From an uncultured Bacteroidales bacterium (lineage in GTDB: Bacteria; Bacteroidota; Bacteroidia; Bacteroidales; UBA932), in assembly GCA_946187865.1 (NCBI GenBank), contig CAMHST010000002.1, positions 33,596 to 97,595 of the forward strand: DNA of 64,000 bases, read 5' to 3'. The notes under the pieces were generated by a model. It did no database searches. It was given only the letters and a program-made list of their open reading frames with translations, and had not been told where the DNA came from. The number at the start of each line of letters is the position of its first letter. Positions within the stretch are counted from its first letter, which is position 1. Of the stretch, positions 1 through 9,797 are shown piece after piece. The translations under genes were made by a program, and so were the position numbers.

Positions 1-194
1 ACGACGGGCTGGGGCGCCTTCCAGCGGAATTCCCCCACCGGCGGAGCGGCAAACGGAATGCCTTTATACACTGTAACATCTTCCAGGACCGTTCCCTGGA
101 TGGTTCCGCCGGTGACTTTCACCTGGCCGGGAACGCTCTGGGTACAAGCGAGTACGCACAATACCGCCGCTGCAATGAGAAATAATTTTTTCAT
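1..194 (-). CDS. Carboxylesterase type B, lipoprotein, 5' part only
   Basis: Only the first 64 or so codons are in the window; the gene runs off the left edge. The start at 194 gives a lipoprotein signal peptide with the lipobox-like stretch VLACTQ. The mature part then matches the N-terminus of type-B carboxylesterases (the PnbA/cholinesterase fold): GGTIQGTVLEDVTVYKGIPF followed by AAPPVGEFRWKAPQP. Members hydrolyse carboxylic esters. Beside glycan-degrading genes, a deacetylating or deferuloylating role on hemicellulose is plausible but is only an inference. The catalytic Ser lies outside the window. A weak -7-like element (TATGTTAG, 217-224 minus) sits upstream. I translated this gene directly from the bases. 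Confidence 0.82.
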   Translation of the reverse strand, partial: MKKLFLIAAAVLCVLACTQSVPGQVKVTGGTIQGTVLEDVTVYKGIPFAAPPVGEFRWKAPQPV

Positions 195-261
195 AATGCT
201 TCTATTGTGTTGTAAACTAACATACATTAATCCTTTTCCGCCAAATCTTCAGGGCCTTGCT

Positions 262-388
262 GGCACCGGCGCCGACAAAATCGGCCAAAAGTGACGGCAC
301 AGAAGTCGCGGCTGACACCGGCGCCGGCAAAATCGGCCAAAAGTGACGGCACAGAAGTCGTGACTGGCACCGGCGCCGGCAAAATCGA
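262..388. repeat. 52-bp tandem repeat, about 2.4 copies
   Basis: Units begin at 262, 314 and 366; the third is cut short at the GH95 stop codon. The first two differ at only a few positions. Each contains the self-complementary core CCGGCGCCGG (changed in unit 1) and the stretch CGGCCAAAAGTGACGGCAC. It fills the gap between two minus-strand genes. There is no spacer variation, so this is not a CRISPR array. Function unknown. Confidence 0.9.
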
Positions 389-2728
389 CTACCGGACACG
401 CCGGCTCACCACCTTGCCGTCTTCCCAGACCAGGTCCACGGTTTTCCCGCCGCGCGTGCGGAGACCTTTCACGGAGCCGCTCCGCCAGGCCGATGGAAGG
501 GCGGGAAGCTCCTGCACAGAGCCGTCGGCAGCGCTTTGCAGCAGCATTTCAACCACACCGGCCGTTCCGCCGAAGTTGCCGTCGATCTGGAAAGGAGGGT
601 GGGCGTCCAGCAGATTGGGGTAAGTGCCGCCGCCCCGGCGCGCATCCGGCCCCCGGTAGTTATCCGGGCTCACGTAGCGGAGGAGGCGCCGGTACATCCG
701 GTAGGCGTTTTCCCCGTCACCCAGGCGGGCATACAGGTTGACGCGCCAGCCGCAGCTCCAGCCCGTTGTTTCAAAGCCCCTGATTTCCAATGTTTTCAGC
801 GCTGCGCGGGCAAAAGGCGTTCCGGCGGGGATTTGATGGCCGGGATACACGCCTATAAGATGCGACTGATGGCGGTGCCAAGGATCCCGGTCCTGCCAGT
901 CGTAATACCACTCCTGCAGCTGCCCCTGCGCACCCACGTGATACCCGCGCAGGCGCGCCAGGGCCTCTTCCGCCTCCCGGACGAAGGCCTGGTCCCTGTC
1001 CAGTTCGCGGGCTGCGGCTACGGCATCCGTAAGACATTCCCGCACAAGGGCCAAGTCGGCCGTGGCACCATACAGGGTGGAGCCGTTGTACCCGTCCGGG
1101 GTGATGTAGTCGTTCTCCGGAGAAGTTCCCGGCGAGGTGATGAGTTCCCCGTCCTTTTCCACCAGGAAGTCCAGACAGAACTCTGCGGCGCCCTTCAGGG
1201 CCGGGTAGTCCCGTTCCAGGGCGGCCCGGTCCCGGGTAAAGAGGTAGTGCTCCCAGAAGTGGGTGGAAAGCCAGGCTCCGCCCATGGTCCAGTTGGCCCA
1301 CATGGGCGTGCCCGTGCCCAGCCCCACCGGCGTGGCCATGGCCCAGATGTCGGAATTGTGCCCGGCGTTCCAGCCGCGCTCTGCCCCGTAAAGCCGCCCG
1401 GCGGCCTCGCTGCCGTTTACGGACAGGTTCCGCACAAAGCCCAGCAGGGACTCGTGCATCTCGGGGAGGGCGGCCGACTCGGCCATCCAGTAGTTTTCTT
1501 CCAGGTTGATGTTTAGGGTATAGTTGCAGCTCCACGGCGGGTCCATGCTCTCGTTCCAAAGGCCCTGCAGGTTGGCAGGCACCTCCGGGGTGCGGGAGCT
1601 GGAGATAAGGAGATACCTTCCGTACTGGAAATAAAGGGCTTCCAGCTCCGGATTGGTTTCCTGCAGGTCTGTATAGCGCTTTAACTGCACATCGGTGGGC
1701 AGGGCTTTCACCGAATCCGGCGTAGCGCCCAGATCCAGCGAAACCCGGTTGAAAAAGCGGCTGAAGTCGGCCCGGTGCGCCTTCCGGAGCGCTTCAAAGT
1801 CCTTGGCCCCTACGCGGGACAGGTTGGCGGCAGAGAGTGCCTTGTAGTCTTTCCCTTCCTTCACCGGGTCCTTGTCAAAGCCGTTGAAGGAGGTGGCATT
1901 CACCACATACAGAAGCACTTCCCGGCAGTTACGGATTTGCATAACCCCCTCGCGGACGGAGGCGTCGCCGTCGGCCTTGCAGCCCAGGAGGGTCAGGAAA
2001 TGAATGCCGCGGGAGGGATCTTCCAGCGGTCCTTCCAGACGGGGGCCATTGTAGTAACCGGGGTAGGAATGCCAGGCGGTGTAACCCTCCATGGCCAGCG
2101 CTCCGTCCTGCTCCATGATCGTGTGAGGCAGGAGGCTTTCCAGGCGGACATCGGCATTGAAGGGCGCCTGAGAGCTGATCTTAAGCACAATGGCCGAATC
2201 CGGGGCCGACACGAAACAGCTTTCCCGGAAGGGCTGCCCGTCCCGGAGGAAGGAGACGTTGACTTCCGCCTTGGACAGGTCCAGTTCCCGGCGGTAGCCG
2301 CTGACAACGGCGGAATCCAGATACTCGATCCACAGGGTTCCCAGCGGCTGATAAGTCTGCGAATAATGGCCTTGCAGGCGAAGCTGAAGCTGCTCGGCCG
2401 TGGCATAGTCTTCCCGCGCCAGGGCTTCCCGGATGGCTTCCAGCGCCGCAGTGCCCGAGCCGTCCAGCCCGGTAAACGCCAGGTCCGGATGCTCTGCGCC
2501 CTTGTCCGGCTCTCCCGTCCACAGGGTGATGTCGTTCAGGGAAATCCGTTCCCGGTCTGTACGCCCGTACACCATGGCGCCCAGCCGGCCGTTTCCCAGC
2601 GGCAGGGCTTCTTCAAAATACGCGGCAGGCTTGTCATAGTGCAGCACCAGCTCCCGGGGGCTTTCCGCACAGCCTGAGAGTCCCAGCAGCGTCCCGGCCA
2701 TCAGATATAACCACAAAATATGTTTCAT
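389..2728 (-). CDS. GH95 family glycoside hydrolase (alpha-L-fucosidase/galactosidase type), lipoprotein
   Basis: The protein is 779 aa. GH95 enzymes remove terminal alpha-1,2-L-fucose or alpha-L-galactose from glycans by an inverting mechanism. The family N-terminal sandwich starts with [20 protein letters not shown] and LGAMVYG. The (alpha/alpha)6 domain carries [35 protein letters not shown] (candidate general acid Glu) and [10 protein letters not shown] (conserved Asp). The start at 2728 was chosen over an upstream extension because it opens directly into a lipoprotein signal peptide ([10 protein letters not shown]) and lies 18 bp behind a TATATTTG element. Its neighbours are arabinan enzymes, so the substrate may be a side chain of plant pectin or hemicellulose, which is an inference. 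Confidence 0.9.
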   Translation of the reverse strand: MKHILWLYLMAGTLLGLSGCAESPRELVLHYDKPAAYFEEALPLGNGRLGAMVYGRTDRERISLNDITLWTGEPDKGAEHPDLAFTGLDGSGTAALEAIREALAREDYATAEQLQLRLQGHYSQTYQPLGTLWIEYLDSAVVSGYRRELDLSKAEVNVSFLRDGQPFRESCFVSAPDSAIVLKISSQAPFNADVRLESLLPHTIMEQDGALAMEGYTAWHSYPGYYNGPRLEGPLEDPSRGIHFLTLLGCKADGDASVREGVMQIRNCREVLLYVVNATSFNGFDKDPVKEGKDYKALSAANLSRVGAKDFEALRKAHRADFSRFFNRVSLDLGATPDSVKALPTDVQLKRYTDLQETNPELEALYFQYGRYLLISSSRTPEVPANLQGLWNESMDPPWSCNYTLNINLEENYWMAESAALPEMHESLLGFVRNLSVNGSEAAGRLYGAERGWNAGHNSDIWAMATPVGLGTGTPMWANWTMGGAWLSTHFWEHYLFTRDRAALERDYPALKGAAEFCLDFLVEKDGELITSPGTSPENDYITPDGYNGSTLYGATADLALVRECLTDAVAAARELDRDQAFVREAEEALARLRGYHVGAQGQLQEWYYDWQDRDPWHRHQSHLIGVYPGHQIPAGTPFARAALKTLEIRGFETTGWSCGWRVNLYARLGDGENAYRMYRRLLRYVSPDNYRGPDARRGGGTYPNLLDAHPPFQIDGNFGGTAGVVEMLLQSAADGSVQELPALPSAWRSGSVKGLRTRGGKTVDLVWEDGKVVSRRVR

Positions 2729-2745
2729 TTGCTCCGGCTTTTTTA

Positions 2746-2753
2746 CAAATATA
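2746..2753 (-). promoter_or_regulatory. Bacteroidetes -7 box TATATTTG for the GH95 gene
   Basis: Exact match to TAnnTTTG on the minus strand, 17 bp before the GH95 ATG. No clear -33 TTTG was seen at the usual spacing. Confidence 0.5.
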
Positions 2754-2800
2754 GCAATTTTTGCCGTATCCGGTTTATATCGGCCGCTTCCGTTCACACG

Positions 2801-2831
2801 TTGTGCGATTCCCTTTTTTTTGCTATCTTTA
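2801..2831 (+). promoter_or_regulatory. Probable promoter for the GH43 lipoprotein gene
   Basis: TTG at 2801-2803, then a 20-bp spacer, then TATCTTTA at 2824-2831 (one mismatch to TAnnTTTG). It ends 6 bp before the ATG at 2838, implying a very short leader. Together with the preceding box it makes a divergent promoter pair. Confidence 0.4.
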
Positions 2832-2837
2832 CGCATT

Positions 2838-4400
2838 ATGAAACAACTCCTTGCAACCCTTTGCGCCCTGGCACTGCTTGCCGGCTGCAGCTCATCCGTG
2901 GAACCCGGCTCGCAGGTGGCCGTCAATCCCCTCACCTACACAGACATCCCGGACAACGACATCGTCCGCGTGGGCAACGACTATTACATGGTGTCCACCA
3001 CCATGTACTTCTGCCCCGGGGCACCCGTCATGCACTCCCGGGACCTCGTGCACTGGCGTATCGTCAATTACATTTACGATGTCCTGGAAGATGACGACAT
3101 CTACAACCTCCGCAACGAGCAAAACGCCTACGGCAAGGGCCAGTGGGCCACGACGCTCCGTTACCACAAGGGCACCTGGTACGCCCTTTTCGTGGCCAAC
3201 GACCAGCATAAGACTTACCTTTACAAGACCAGGGACATTGAGAAAGGCCCCTGGAAACGCAATGAGATAGAGGGCTTTTTCATGCACGACGCCTCGTTGC
3301 TGTTCGACGGGGACCGCCTGTTCGTGGTCTGGGGCAACGGAGATCTCCGCATGATCGAACTGGAGCCGGACGGCAGCGCCGTGAAAGCCGGTGCCCAGGA
3401 GAAAGTGATCATCGAATCGCCCAGGAAAGGCTGGATGCTCCGGGCGGAAGGCGCCCATTTCTACCATATCGGCGACTATTACTATGTGCTGGAGATTGAC
3501 TGGCCGCGCGGCGGGGTACGCACCGCAACCGTCTGGCGGAGCAAGGATATCGAGGGCCCGTACGAGAGCAAAGTGGTGCTGCAAGGCACCCTGGGCGGCC
3601 GGACCGACGGCATTGCTCAGGGCCCCATCGTGGATACGCAGTTCGGGGACTGGTATGCCATCCAGTTCCAGGACCACGGCGCCGTGGGCCGCATTCCCAC
3701 CATCCAGCGCGTCACCTGGGTGGACGGCTGGCCCATCATGGGCAACAACGGTGTCCCCGAGGAACAGGTGACCGTGAACCTCAAGGCCGACGGAGAAGAC
3801 TATGTCTGGGCCCCGGACGAGTTCGATTCCTCCAAGCTGGCCATGGTGTGGCAGTGGAACCACAAGGAGCCCGAGGGCTGGTCCCTGACAGAGCGCAAAG
3901 GCTGGCTGAAGCTGAGCGCCCACGGCCCGTGCTACGGCCTGTCGGATGCCCGCGGAACGCTTACCCAGCGCACTGTAGGCCCCCGCAGCGTGAGCGAGGT
4001 GCTGCTGGATGTGTCGGCACTGAAGCCGATGGACCAGGCCGGAATCAGCGCCTTCCAGAGCGGAAGCGCCCGGCTGGGTGTGGAAGTGACGCGGGACGGC
4101 GGCCGCCTGCTGGTACTCCGTGAGCGCGAGGAAATCCTTTCCCAGATCCCCCTGGAAGGAGATCAGGTTTACCTCCGCATCCGTTACGTCTTCACCCCCA
4201 TGGACAAGGACGATGTAGCCGACACCGCCTTCTTCAGCTACTCCACCGACGGCGAAAACTGGACCCACCTGAACTACGCGCTGGAAATGCGCTTCACCCT
4301 GGACTACTTCACCGGCTACCGCACCGGCCTCTACTGCTTCAACACCCAGGGCGAAGGCGGCGCCGCCTACTTCGACTGGTTCCACCAGCAGGTGTACTAG
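2838..4400 (+). CDS. GH43 glycoside hydrolase with C-terminal beta-sandwich, lipoprotein
   Basis: The protein is 520 aa. It starts with a lipoprotein signal peptide (ALLAGCSSS). The five-bladed propeller opens with [20 protein letters not shown], where the Asp after PDN is the likely GH43 general base. It continues through [10 protein letters not shown] (the place of the pKa-modulating Asp) and [20 protein letters not shown] (the Glu is a likely general acid). From about residue 320 a concanavalin-like C-terminal domain follows (GH43_C2 type). The layout resembles GH43 subfamily 12 alpha-L-arabinofuranosidases/beta-xylosidases; the subfamily is my judgement. It is transcribed away from GH95 and faces GH51, so it is the only plus-strand gene in this part of the arabinan locus. 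Confidence 0.88.
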   Translation: MKQLLATLCALALLAGCSSSVEPGSQVAVNPLTYTDIPDNDIVRVGNDYYMVSTTMYFCPGAPVMHSRDLVHWRIVNYIYDVLEDDDIYNLRNEQNAYGKGQWATTLRYHKGTWYALFVANDQHKTYLYKTRDIEKGPWKRNEIEGFFMHDASLLFDGDRLFVVWGNGDLRMIELEPDGSAVKAGAQEKVIIESPRKGWMLRAEGAHFYHIGDYYYVLEIDWPRGGVRTATVWRSKDIEGPYESKVVLQGTLGGRTDGIAQGPIVDTQFGDWYAIQFQDHGAVGRIPTIQRVTWVDGWPIMGNNGVPEEQVTVNLKADGEDYVWAPDEFDSSKLAMVWQWNHKEPEGWSLTERKGWLKLSAHGPCYGLSDARGTLTQRTVGPRSVSEVLLDVSALKPMDQAGISAFQSGSARLGVEVTRDGGRLLVLREREEILSQIPLEGDQVYLRIRYVFTPMDKDDVADTAFFSYSTDGENWTHLNYALEMRFTLDYFTGYRTGLYCFNTQGEGGAAYFDWFHQQVY

Positions 4401-4420
4401 TTATCCCCTCTCCTCAACGA

Positions 4421-4515
4421 AAAGTTCGTCCACGAAAATGGCTGTTTTTCGTGGACGAACTTGTTTCATTGCCAGTTTCGGCCATGGAAACGGGCGTTTT
4501 TCATGGACGAACTTG
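4421..4515. repeat. Intergenic hairpin and 52-bp-spaced direct repeat
   Basis: Between convergent GH43 and GH51. Arms near 4423-4438 and 4446-4462 (AAGTTCGTCCACGAAA and its complement) form a near-perfect stem of about 16 bp with a short loop. The right arm recurs at 4497-4515 as TTTTTCATGGACGAACTTG, exactly 52 bp after 4445. The hairpin could terminate both genes, although no long T-tract follows it. Confidence 0.75.
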
Positions 4516-4533
4516 ACCTATTGCGCCGGCCGC

Positions 4534-6069
4534 TTACTTCACCTCCAGCACCACCACGGAGGCGGCGGGAAGGGTGAGCTTGATGGTCTTGCCGGAGAGC
4601 TTGGCGCCGGTGAAAGCGGCGGGAGCCACGGCCGGAGCCTTGCCGAAGTCGTTATAGGCGTGGATGTCGGAGGCGGCGAGGATTTCGCCGGTGACGCTGC
4701 GCGGTTTGAGGCTGTCCAGGGCCAGCTCCACGGTCACGCTCTTGTCCAGCACGGGATTGGCCAGGGAGATGTGCAGGGCGCCGGAAGCGTCACGGGAAGT
4801 GCAGACGCTGAAGTTCTCCATGATCCGGCCCTCGGCCGACACCAGCGTGCCGCAGTTGTAATCCGAAGGGACATACGTTGCATTCTGGTGCACGTTGAAC
4901 ATGCGGAAAACATGGTAAGTGGGCGTGAGCACCATCTGCTCTCCCTTGGTGAGGACCATGGCCTGCAGCACGTTCACGATCTGGGCGATATTGGCCATCT
5001 TCAGGCGGGCGGTGTGCTTCTGGAAAATGTTCAGCGAGAGGGCCGCCACAATGGCGTCCCGCATGGTGTTCTGCTGGAACAGGTGACCGGGGTTGTATCC
5101 GGGCTCCACGTCGAACCAGGTTCCCCACTCGTCCAGCAGCAGGGCTACCCGGCGCTGGGGATCGTAGGCGTCCATGATGGCCTCGTGGTTGCGGAGCACC
5201 TCGTCAATCTCTACGGATTTGGCCAGGGTGTTGTAGTATTCCTCGGCCGTAAAGTCCGTGGCCGATCCCTTGCTGCCCGTCCAACCCTTGCAGGTATAGT
5301 AGTGCAGCGACAGGCCGTCCATCTTGGAGGCGGCGTTTTTCATCATGATGCGGGTCCAGTCATAGTCGTAGTCGGAGGCGCCGCAGGCCACCTTGAACAG
5401 GCGGTTGTCGCTGTAATTGCGAGAATACAGGGCGTAGCGCTTGTAAACGTCGGAGTAGTACTGGGCGGTCATGTCGCCGCCGCAGCCCCACGTTTCATTG
5501 CCCACGCCCAGATACTTTACTTTCCAGGGCTCTTTCCGGCCGTTCTTGGCGCGGAGCTCGGCCATGGAACCGTTCTCGGCCGTCATGTATTCCACCCACT
5601 TGGCCAGCTCTTCCACGGTGCCGGAGCCCACGTTGCCGCTGATGTAAGGCTCGATGCCCAGCATCTCGCAAAGGTTCAGGAACTCATGGGTGCCGAAGGA
5701 GTTGTCCTCTACGGTGCTGCCCCAGTTGTTGTTCACCAGCTTGGGCCGGTTTTCCTTGGGGCCGATCCCGTCCATCCAGTGGTACTCGTCGGCGAAGCAG
5801 CCGCCGGGCCAGCGGAGCACGGGCACTTTCAGGGCCTTGAGAGCTTCCAGGACGTCGGTCCGATAGCCATCTACATTGGGGATGGAGGAATCCGGGCCCA
5901 CCCAGATACCTTCGTAGATGCACCGGCCCAGATGCTCGGAGAACTGGCCGTAAATCTCGGCCGGGATTACGGGCTGGTCCTTCGCGGTCTCGTGCACGGA
6001 AACTTTTACCTGGGCCCATGCTCCCAGACTCACCGCCAGCGCGGCGAGGATTGCTAAGCTTCTTTTCAT
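4534..6069 (-). CDS. GH51 alpha-L-arabinofuranosidase, secreted
   Basis: The protein is 511 aa with a cleavable Sec signal peptide ([10 protein letters not shown]), so probably periplasmic. GH51 retaining enzymes release terminal arabinofuranose from arabinan and arabinoxylan. Hallmarks are [32 protein letters not shown], the acid/base Glu in [14 protein letters not shown] and the nucleophile Glu in [16 protein letters not shown], followed by a C-terminal beta-sandwich. It is the last gene of the minus-strand PUL operon, 12 bp after the GH43 stop. It differs strongly from the second GH51 at 19621, which carries an N-terminal binding domain, so the two probably act on different linkages or fragment sizes. 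Confidence 0.94.
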   Translation of the reverse strand: MKRSLAILAALAVSLGAWAQVKVSVHETAKDQPVIPAEIYGQFSEHLGRCIYEGIWVGPDSSIPNVDGYRTDVLEALKALKVPVLRWPGGCFADEYHWMDGIGPKENRPKLVNNNWGSTVEDNSFGTHEFLNLCEMLGIEPYISGNVGSGTVEELAKWVEYMTAENGSMAELRAKNGRKEPWKVKYLGVGNETWGCGGDMTAQYYSDVYKRYALYSRNYSDNRLFKVACGASDYDYDWTRIMMKNAASKMDGLSLHYYTCKGWTGSKGSATDFTAEEYYNTLAKSVEIDEVLRNHEAIMDAYDPQRRVALLLDEWGTWFDVEPGYNPGHLFQQNTMRDAIVAALSLNIFQKHTARLKMANIAQIVNVLQAMVLTKGEQMVLTPTYHVFRMFNVHQNATYVPSDYNCGTLVSAEGRIMENFSVCTSRDASGALHISLANPVLDKSVTVELALDSLKPRSVTGEILAASDIHAYNDFGKAPAVAPAAFTGAKLSGKTIKLTLPAASVVVLEVK

Positions 6070-6081
6070 ATTGGTAATCAG

Positions 6082-7890
6082 TTATTTAACTTTCTTTCCC
6101 CACCAGGTGACGTTGAGATTCTTTTCCGTTCCGGCATAGACCACGGTCTCTACCCGGGGGTTGGCTTCCCAGTCCACTTCCTTGGCCACAGCCACCACCA
6201 CGGTACGGGTGGCGGTCTTGAGGGTCAGGAACTGCCTGGCCTCGTCGAAGCTCCAGCTGCCGGTGAGGGCGCCGGAGAGAGTGCCGTCGGCCTTGAGCTC
6301 CAGTTTGGAAGAAACGTCCTGCTTGCCATAGTCATACTTGAGGTTGATGTGCTCCCAGCTGCCGGGAAGGTCTTCGGCCTTCACCGTTTTCTTGGTCAGG
6401 CCGCCGAAGCGCTCCGGCAGGGCGATGGGCCACAGGTCGTCCAGAGCGTCGGCCGACGAAGGGCACCACACGATGCGGCGCACATGGCCCATCATCACCG
6501 CGTTGGGCGCATTGCCGCCCGCACTCTCCGGGAAGCGGCCCTGCGAGGCGTAGAACCAGTCTCCGGTGCCGTCCTGTTGGAAGATGCAGCAGTGGGAAAT
6601 GCCCACCCAGCCGTTACTGCCCGAGAATTTATACGGATGGGTAACGATGGGGAAGCAGTCTCCGCGGCCGTTGGTGAAGTTGCGGCCGGTAATGTCGTAA
6701 TAGGGGCCTTCAATGCTCTCTGCGCGGACTACACGGGTGTTATAAGGCACATCCAGGCCGTCGTAGGCCATGAACAGGTAATAATAGCCGTCCTTGTACA
6801 CGATTTCCGGCGCCTCGCTCCCCTGCCAGCGGGAGTTGGAGGAACGGGTGCCCACGCGCACGCCGAAGCGGGCGGTGAGGTCCGCTGCGGAATCGGCCCA
6901 GGGATCCCCGAGTTCCTTCACGGGCATACCCGTCTCCGGATTGATTTCCAGCAGGGCGAAGCCGCTGTGCCAGGAGCCGTGGATCAGGTAGTGCTTGGAG
7001 GTTTTGGGGTCGATGATATAGGTGGGGTCGATGGCGTTGTAATAGAAATAGGCTTCCCAGTTGGTGAGCGCCTTGCGCTCCCAGCCGTCCTTGCCCAGGT
7101 CCGAAGACGAGCAGGTGACAAAGCCGTAGTCCGTCCACTCGCCGGTTTCCGGAGAGGTGGTCTCGCACATGCCGATAAAGGCCCGCTCCGTCCAGGAGCC
7201 GTCGAAGTTCTCCACCGTATTGGCCTTTCCGGTCTTGATGTAATTGTCTATGACGATGCAGTAGTACATCCGGAGCTTCCCGTTCACTTCGCGGATCACC
7301 GGCGCCCAGTAACCGTACTGCAGGTTGGCGCGGCCAATCACTTCCAGGCCCATCCGCTTGCGGATCTCGTTCAGGCGGGTGTACACCCAGTCCGGCGCAT
7401 CCGTGAACGGGCCGGGAACATAGCTCCAGTTCACCAGGTCCTTGGAGCGCTTGCCCGGGAAATGGGAATGGTCCTTTCCGTTCATGTGCTCGTTGCCATA
7501 GGAGGCATCCGTGTTGAACATGTAATAGTAGCCTTTGTAGTAGGCGATGGAAGGGTCGTGTACGTTGGCCAGGTTCCACTTGTCCTTGTTGGACCAGCCG
7601 GCGATGGAGCGGTAGTCGTCGTTGAAGGAAGGAATGGTCTTGCCGTCCGTGACGGCAGGCTCTGCGGCCGTTCCTTTCCACGTGCCGGTGCTCTTGGGCG
7701 TGATGGCGCTGTAGGCAGGAGCGTCCGTGCCGCCGCCTGTTCCGGGTTCCGTGCCCGTACCCGTGCCTGTGCCTGTACCCGTACCGGAGCCACCGGTCTT
7801 GATGCCTGTGGGTTCGTCAGGTTTTTGGCAGGATGCGACTACAAGGAGGGCGGCGCAGAAGGCCCCAAAAACGGTTTTCGTGAACTTCAT
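6082..7890 (-). CDS. GH43 endo-arabinanase-like lipoprotein with Gly/Thr linker
   Basis: The protein is 602 aa. The start at 7890 gives a lipoprotein signal (LLVVASCQKP), suggesting surface or outer-membrane anchoring. A low-complexity GTGTGTGT/EPGTGGG linker (about residues 24-50) separates the lipid anchor from the catalytic domain. The GH43 propeller shows NVHDPSIAYYKGYYYMFNTD (general base Asp), YYNAIDPTYIIDPKTSKHYL and GSEAPEIVYKDGYYYLFMAY (general acid Glu). A C-terminal lipocalin-like GH43_C domain follows from about residue 490 (LPGSWEHINLKYDYGKQDVS). This resembles subfamily 4/5 arabinan endo-1,5-alpha-L-arabinosidases. It lies between SusD and GH51 in one operon. Confidence 0.88.
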   Translation of the reverse strand: MKFTKTVFGAFCAALLVVASCQKPDEPTGIKTGGSGTGTGTGTGTGTEPGTGGGTDAPAYSAITPKSTGTWKGTAAEPAVTDGKTIPSFNDDYRSIAGWSNKDKWNLANVHDPSIAYYKGYYYMFNTDASYGNEHMNGKDHSHFPGKRSKDLVNWSYVPGPFTDAPDWVYTRLNEIRKRMGLEVIGRANLQYGYWAPVIREVNGKLRMYYCIVIDNYIKTGKANTVENFDGSWTERAFIGMCETTSPETGEWTDYGFVTCSSSDLGKDGWERKALTNWEAYFYYNAIDPTYIIDPKTSKHYLIHGSWHSGFALLEINPETGMPVKELGDPWADSAADLTARFGVRVGTRSSNSRWQGSEAPEIVYKDGYYYLFMAYDGLDVPYNTRVVRAESIEGPYYDITGRNFTNGRGDCFPIVTHPYKFSGSNGWVGISHCCIFQQDGTGDWFYASQGRFPESAGGNAPNAVMMGHVRRIVWCPSSADALDDLWPIALPERFGGLTKKTVKAEDLPGSWEHINLKYDYGKQDVSSKLELKADGTLSGALTGSWSFDEARQFLTLKTATRTVVVAVAKEVDWEANPRVETVVYAGTEKNLNVTWWGKKVK

Positions 7891-7990
7891 GACTTTAAAA
7901 TTATGTGGGTGGTCCCTCTGAGATGCTCCGCCCAGCGCGCAGCATGACACAGGACCACCCGCAAAGATAAGCAAAAAACTGTACAATAAA

Positions 7991-9769
7991 CTACAGGGCG
8001 GTCACCGGACGCACCTTGCCGTACTTCTGGATGAATTCAGGTCCATTGTCGGTGTTGGTGTTGGCCGAGTTGCCGTGGATGTTCTGGTTGGCATTGCGGG
8101 TACCCTGGTAAATCGGGAAGTACTCGAAGCCCGGCGTGTAATACTTGTAGGAGTAGTCGGAAGCGGTGGCCACCGTCAGTTCCTGGGTGGAAACCGGGGC
8201 GCCCTCGGCCGTATCCAGCATGTAGCAGCTGTGCTGCTTGATCTGGTCAAGACGGCCGCTGTCGTAGAAGAAGCCCCAGCGGATGAGGTCCACGCCACGT
8301 CCGTTCTCGCAGCCGAATTCCTTCGGGCGCTCCACGTTGGCGATCTGCTCGAAGAGCTTGTCGGCGTTGCCGGAGAAGTCGGCCAGGGCAAGGTCTGAGA
8401 GGCCGGCGCGGCGGCGCACGATGTTGATGTACTCGATGGCTTCAGCCGTGGGACCGGAGATCTCGTTGATGCACTCGGCGGCACGCAGCAGCACGTCACT
8501 GTAACGCATCAGGCGCAGGTTGACTCCGCAGTGCAGACCGGTCACAATGCTCTGGTAGATGTTGTTGCGGGCATTGGTGAACTTGGCGATGGACATGCCG
8601 CCCTGGGTGTTGTTGGAGCGCGGAGTCCGGGTGATCTCCTGCTGGTAAACAACGTTGGAGCGGGGGTCTCCGCCGTTCGGATAAGCGGCGTTGGTGGTTC
8701 CTGTGTAGGCGCTGTACTCAGGTTCGTAGGTAACGATGGTCCAGTACAGGCGCGGGTCCAGGGTACCGTCGGTGCAGCGCTCGGCCTTGAACAGGTTGTA
8801 CAGCCAAGGGGAGGCGGCCAGGTCGCCCCAGCTGCCCAGTTCCTGGGAACCGTAGTTGGACTCTACGGCGTGGCCCTGGGTGGCGTTGGTTGAGATGTTC
8901 ACCGGAGTCCACTCCTCGTCGGAGCCGCCCATGCCGTAGTCCAGGAACTGCACCTCGAAGAGGCTCTCGGCGTTGTTCTCGTACTGGGCGCCTTCACGGA
9001 AGTTGTCACCATAGTCGCGCATGAGCTCGTAACGGCCATAGGTGCCGGCAATGATGTCCTTGAGCACGGAAAGGGCTTCGTCGTACTTGTGGCGGAACAT
9101 CAGGGCACGGGCATAGTAACCGGCAGCTGCACCGCTGGTAGCACGACCATTGGCCCACTCTCCGCCGGCATCCTTGGTGGGAAGCAGGGAGATGGCTTCT
9201 TTGAGGTCGGTCTCGATCTGGTCGAAGACCTCGTCCTGGCTCACGTTGCTGGCGTACATGCTCTCGATGGAGGAGTACTGCTCATAGTCGGTGAACAGCG
9301 GGACGGTCTGATAATAAGTAGCCAGATTGTAGTAGGCCAGGGCACGCAGGAACAGGGCCTGTCCCTTGATGCGGTCGATTCCGGTATTGGTGCTTTCCAG
9401 GCTGGCGATGCGGGAGAGAACCAGGTTGCAGCGGTTCACCACATGGAAGTTGTCTCTCCAGGGCCACTGGTCGCCGATGTCGATCTGGCCGTTGGAATTG
9501 AGGTTGTCATAGGGCAGGTACCACTGCTGGGAGGAGTTCCACACCTCGTCGCCGCGGACCGCATCCAGGGTGTAACCCACGCGGGCAAAGGTACCCTCCA
9601 GGCGGATACGGTTGTAGCAGGCGATGAGGGCCTCGTTCAGGTCGGACTCGGTGTAACCGAAGTCAGCGGTGGTCTGGTTGTTCGGGTTTTTGACATCCAG
9701 TGCTTTTTCGCAGGAAGCCACGGAACCGATGACCGCGAGAGTTGCCAGAACAATTGTTATCTTTTTCAT
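7991..9769 (-). CDS. SusD/RagB-like nutrient-binding outer membrane lipoprotein
   Basis: The protein is 592 aa. The start at 9769 gives MKKITIVLATLAVIGSVASC, a typical SusD lipobox ending in Cys. The TPR-rich body includes AYYNLATYYQTVPLFTDYEQ, LLRAAECINEI, AIEYINIVRRRAG and RPKEFGCENGRGVDLIRWG, all usual SusD landmarks. The protein forms the lid over its SusC partner, whose stop codon is 28 bp upstream. Given the surrounding GH43 and GH51 enzymes, its ligand is probably an arabinan oligosaccharide, which is an inference. Confidence 0.95.
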   Translation of the reverse strand: MKKITIVLATLAVIGSVASCEKALDVKNPNNQTTADFGYTESDLNEALIACYNRIRLEGTFARVGYTLDAVRGDEVWNSSQQWYLPYDNLNSNGQIDIGDQWPWRDNFHVVNRCNLVLSRIASLESTNTGIDRIKGQALFLRALAYYNLATYYQTVPLFTDYEQYSSIESMYASNVSQDEVFDQIETDLKEAISLLPTKDAGGEWANGRATSGAAAGYYARALMFRHKYDEALSVLKDIIAGTYGRYELMRDYGDNFREGAQYENNAESLFEVQFLDYGMGGSDEEWTPVNISTNATQGHAVESNYGSQELGSWGDLAASPWLYNLFKAERCTDGTLDPRLYWTIVTYEPEYSAYTGTTNAAYPNGGDPRSNVVYQQEITRTPRSNNTQGGMSIAKFTNARNNIYQSIVTGLHCGVNLRLMRYSDVLLRAAECINEISGPTAEAIEYINIVRRRAGLSDLALADFSGNADKLFEQIANVERPKEFGCENGRGVDLIRWGFFYDSGRLDQIKQHSCYMLDTAEGAPVSTQELTVATASDYSYKYYTPGFEYFPIYQGTRNANQNIHGNSANTNTDNGPEFIQKYGKVRPVTAL

Positions 9770-9797
9770 GATCTTGTTCGTATTAAGCTTGGACATC

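Noticed and set aside
262..388. CRISPR array
   Set aside because: Units are contiguous with no unique spacers; only 2.4 copies and no cas genes.
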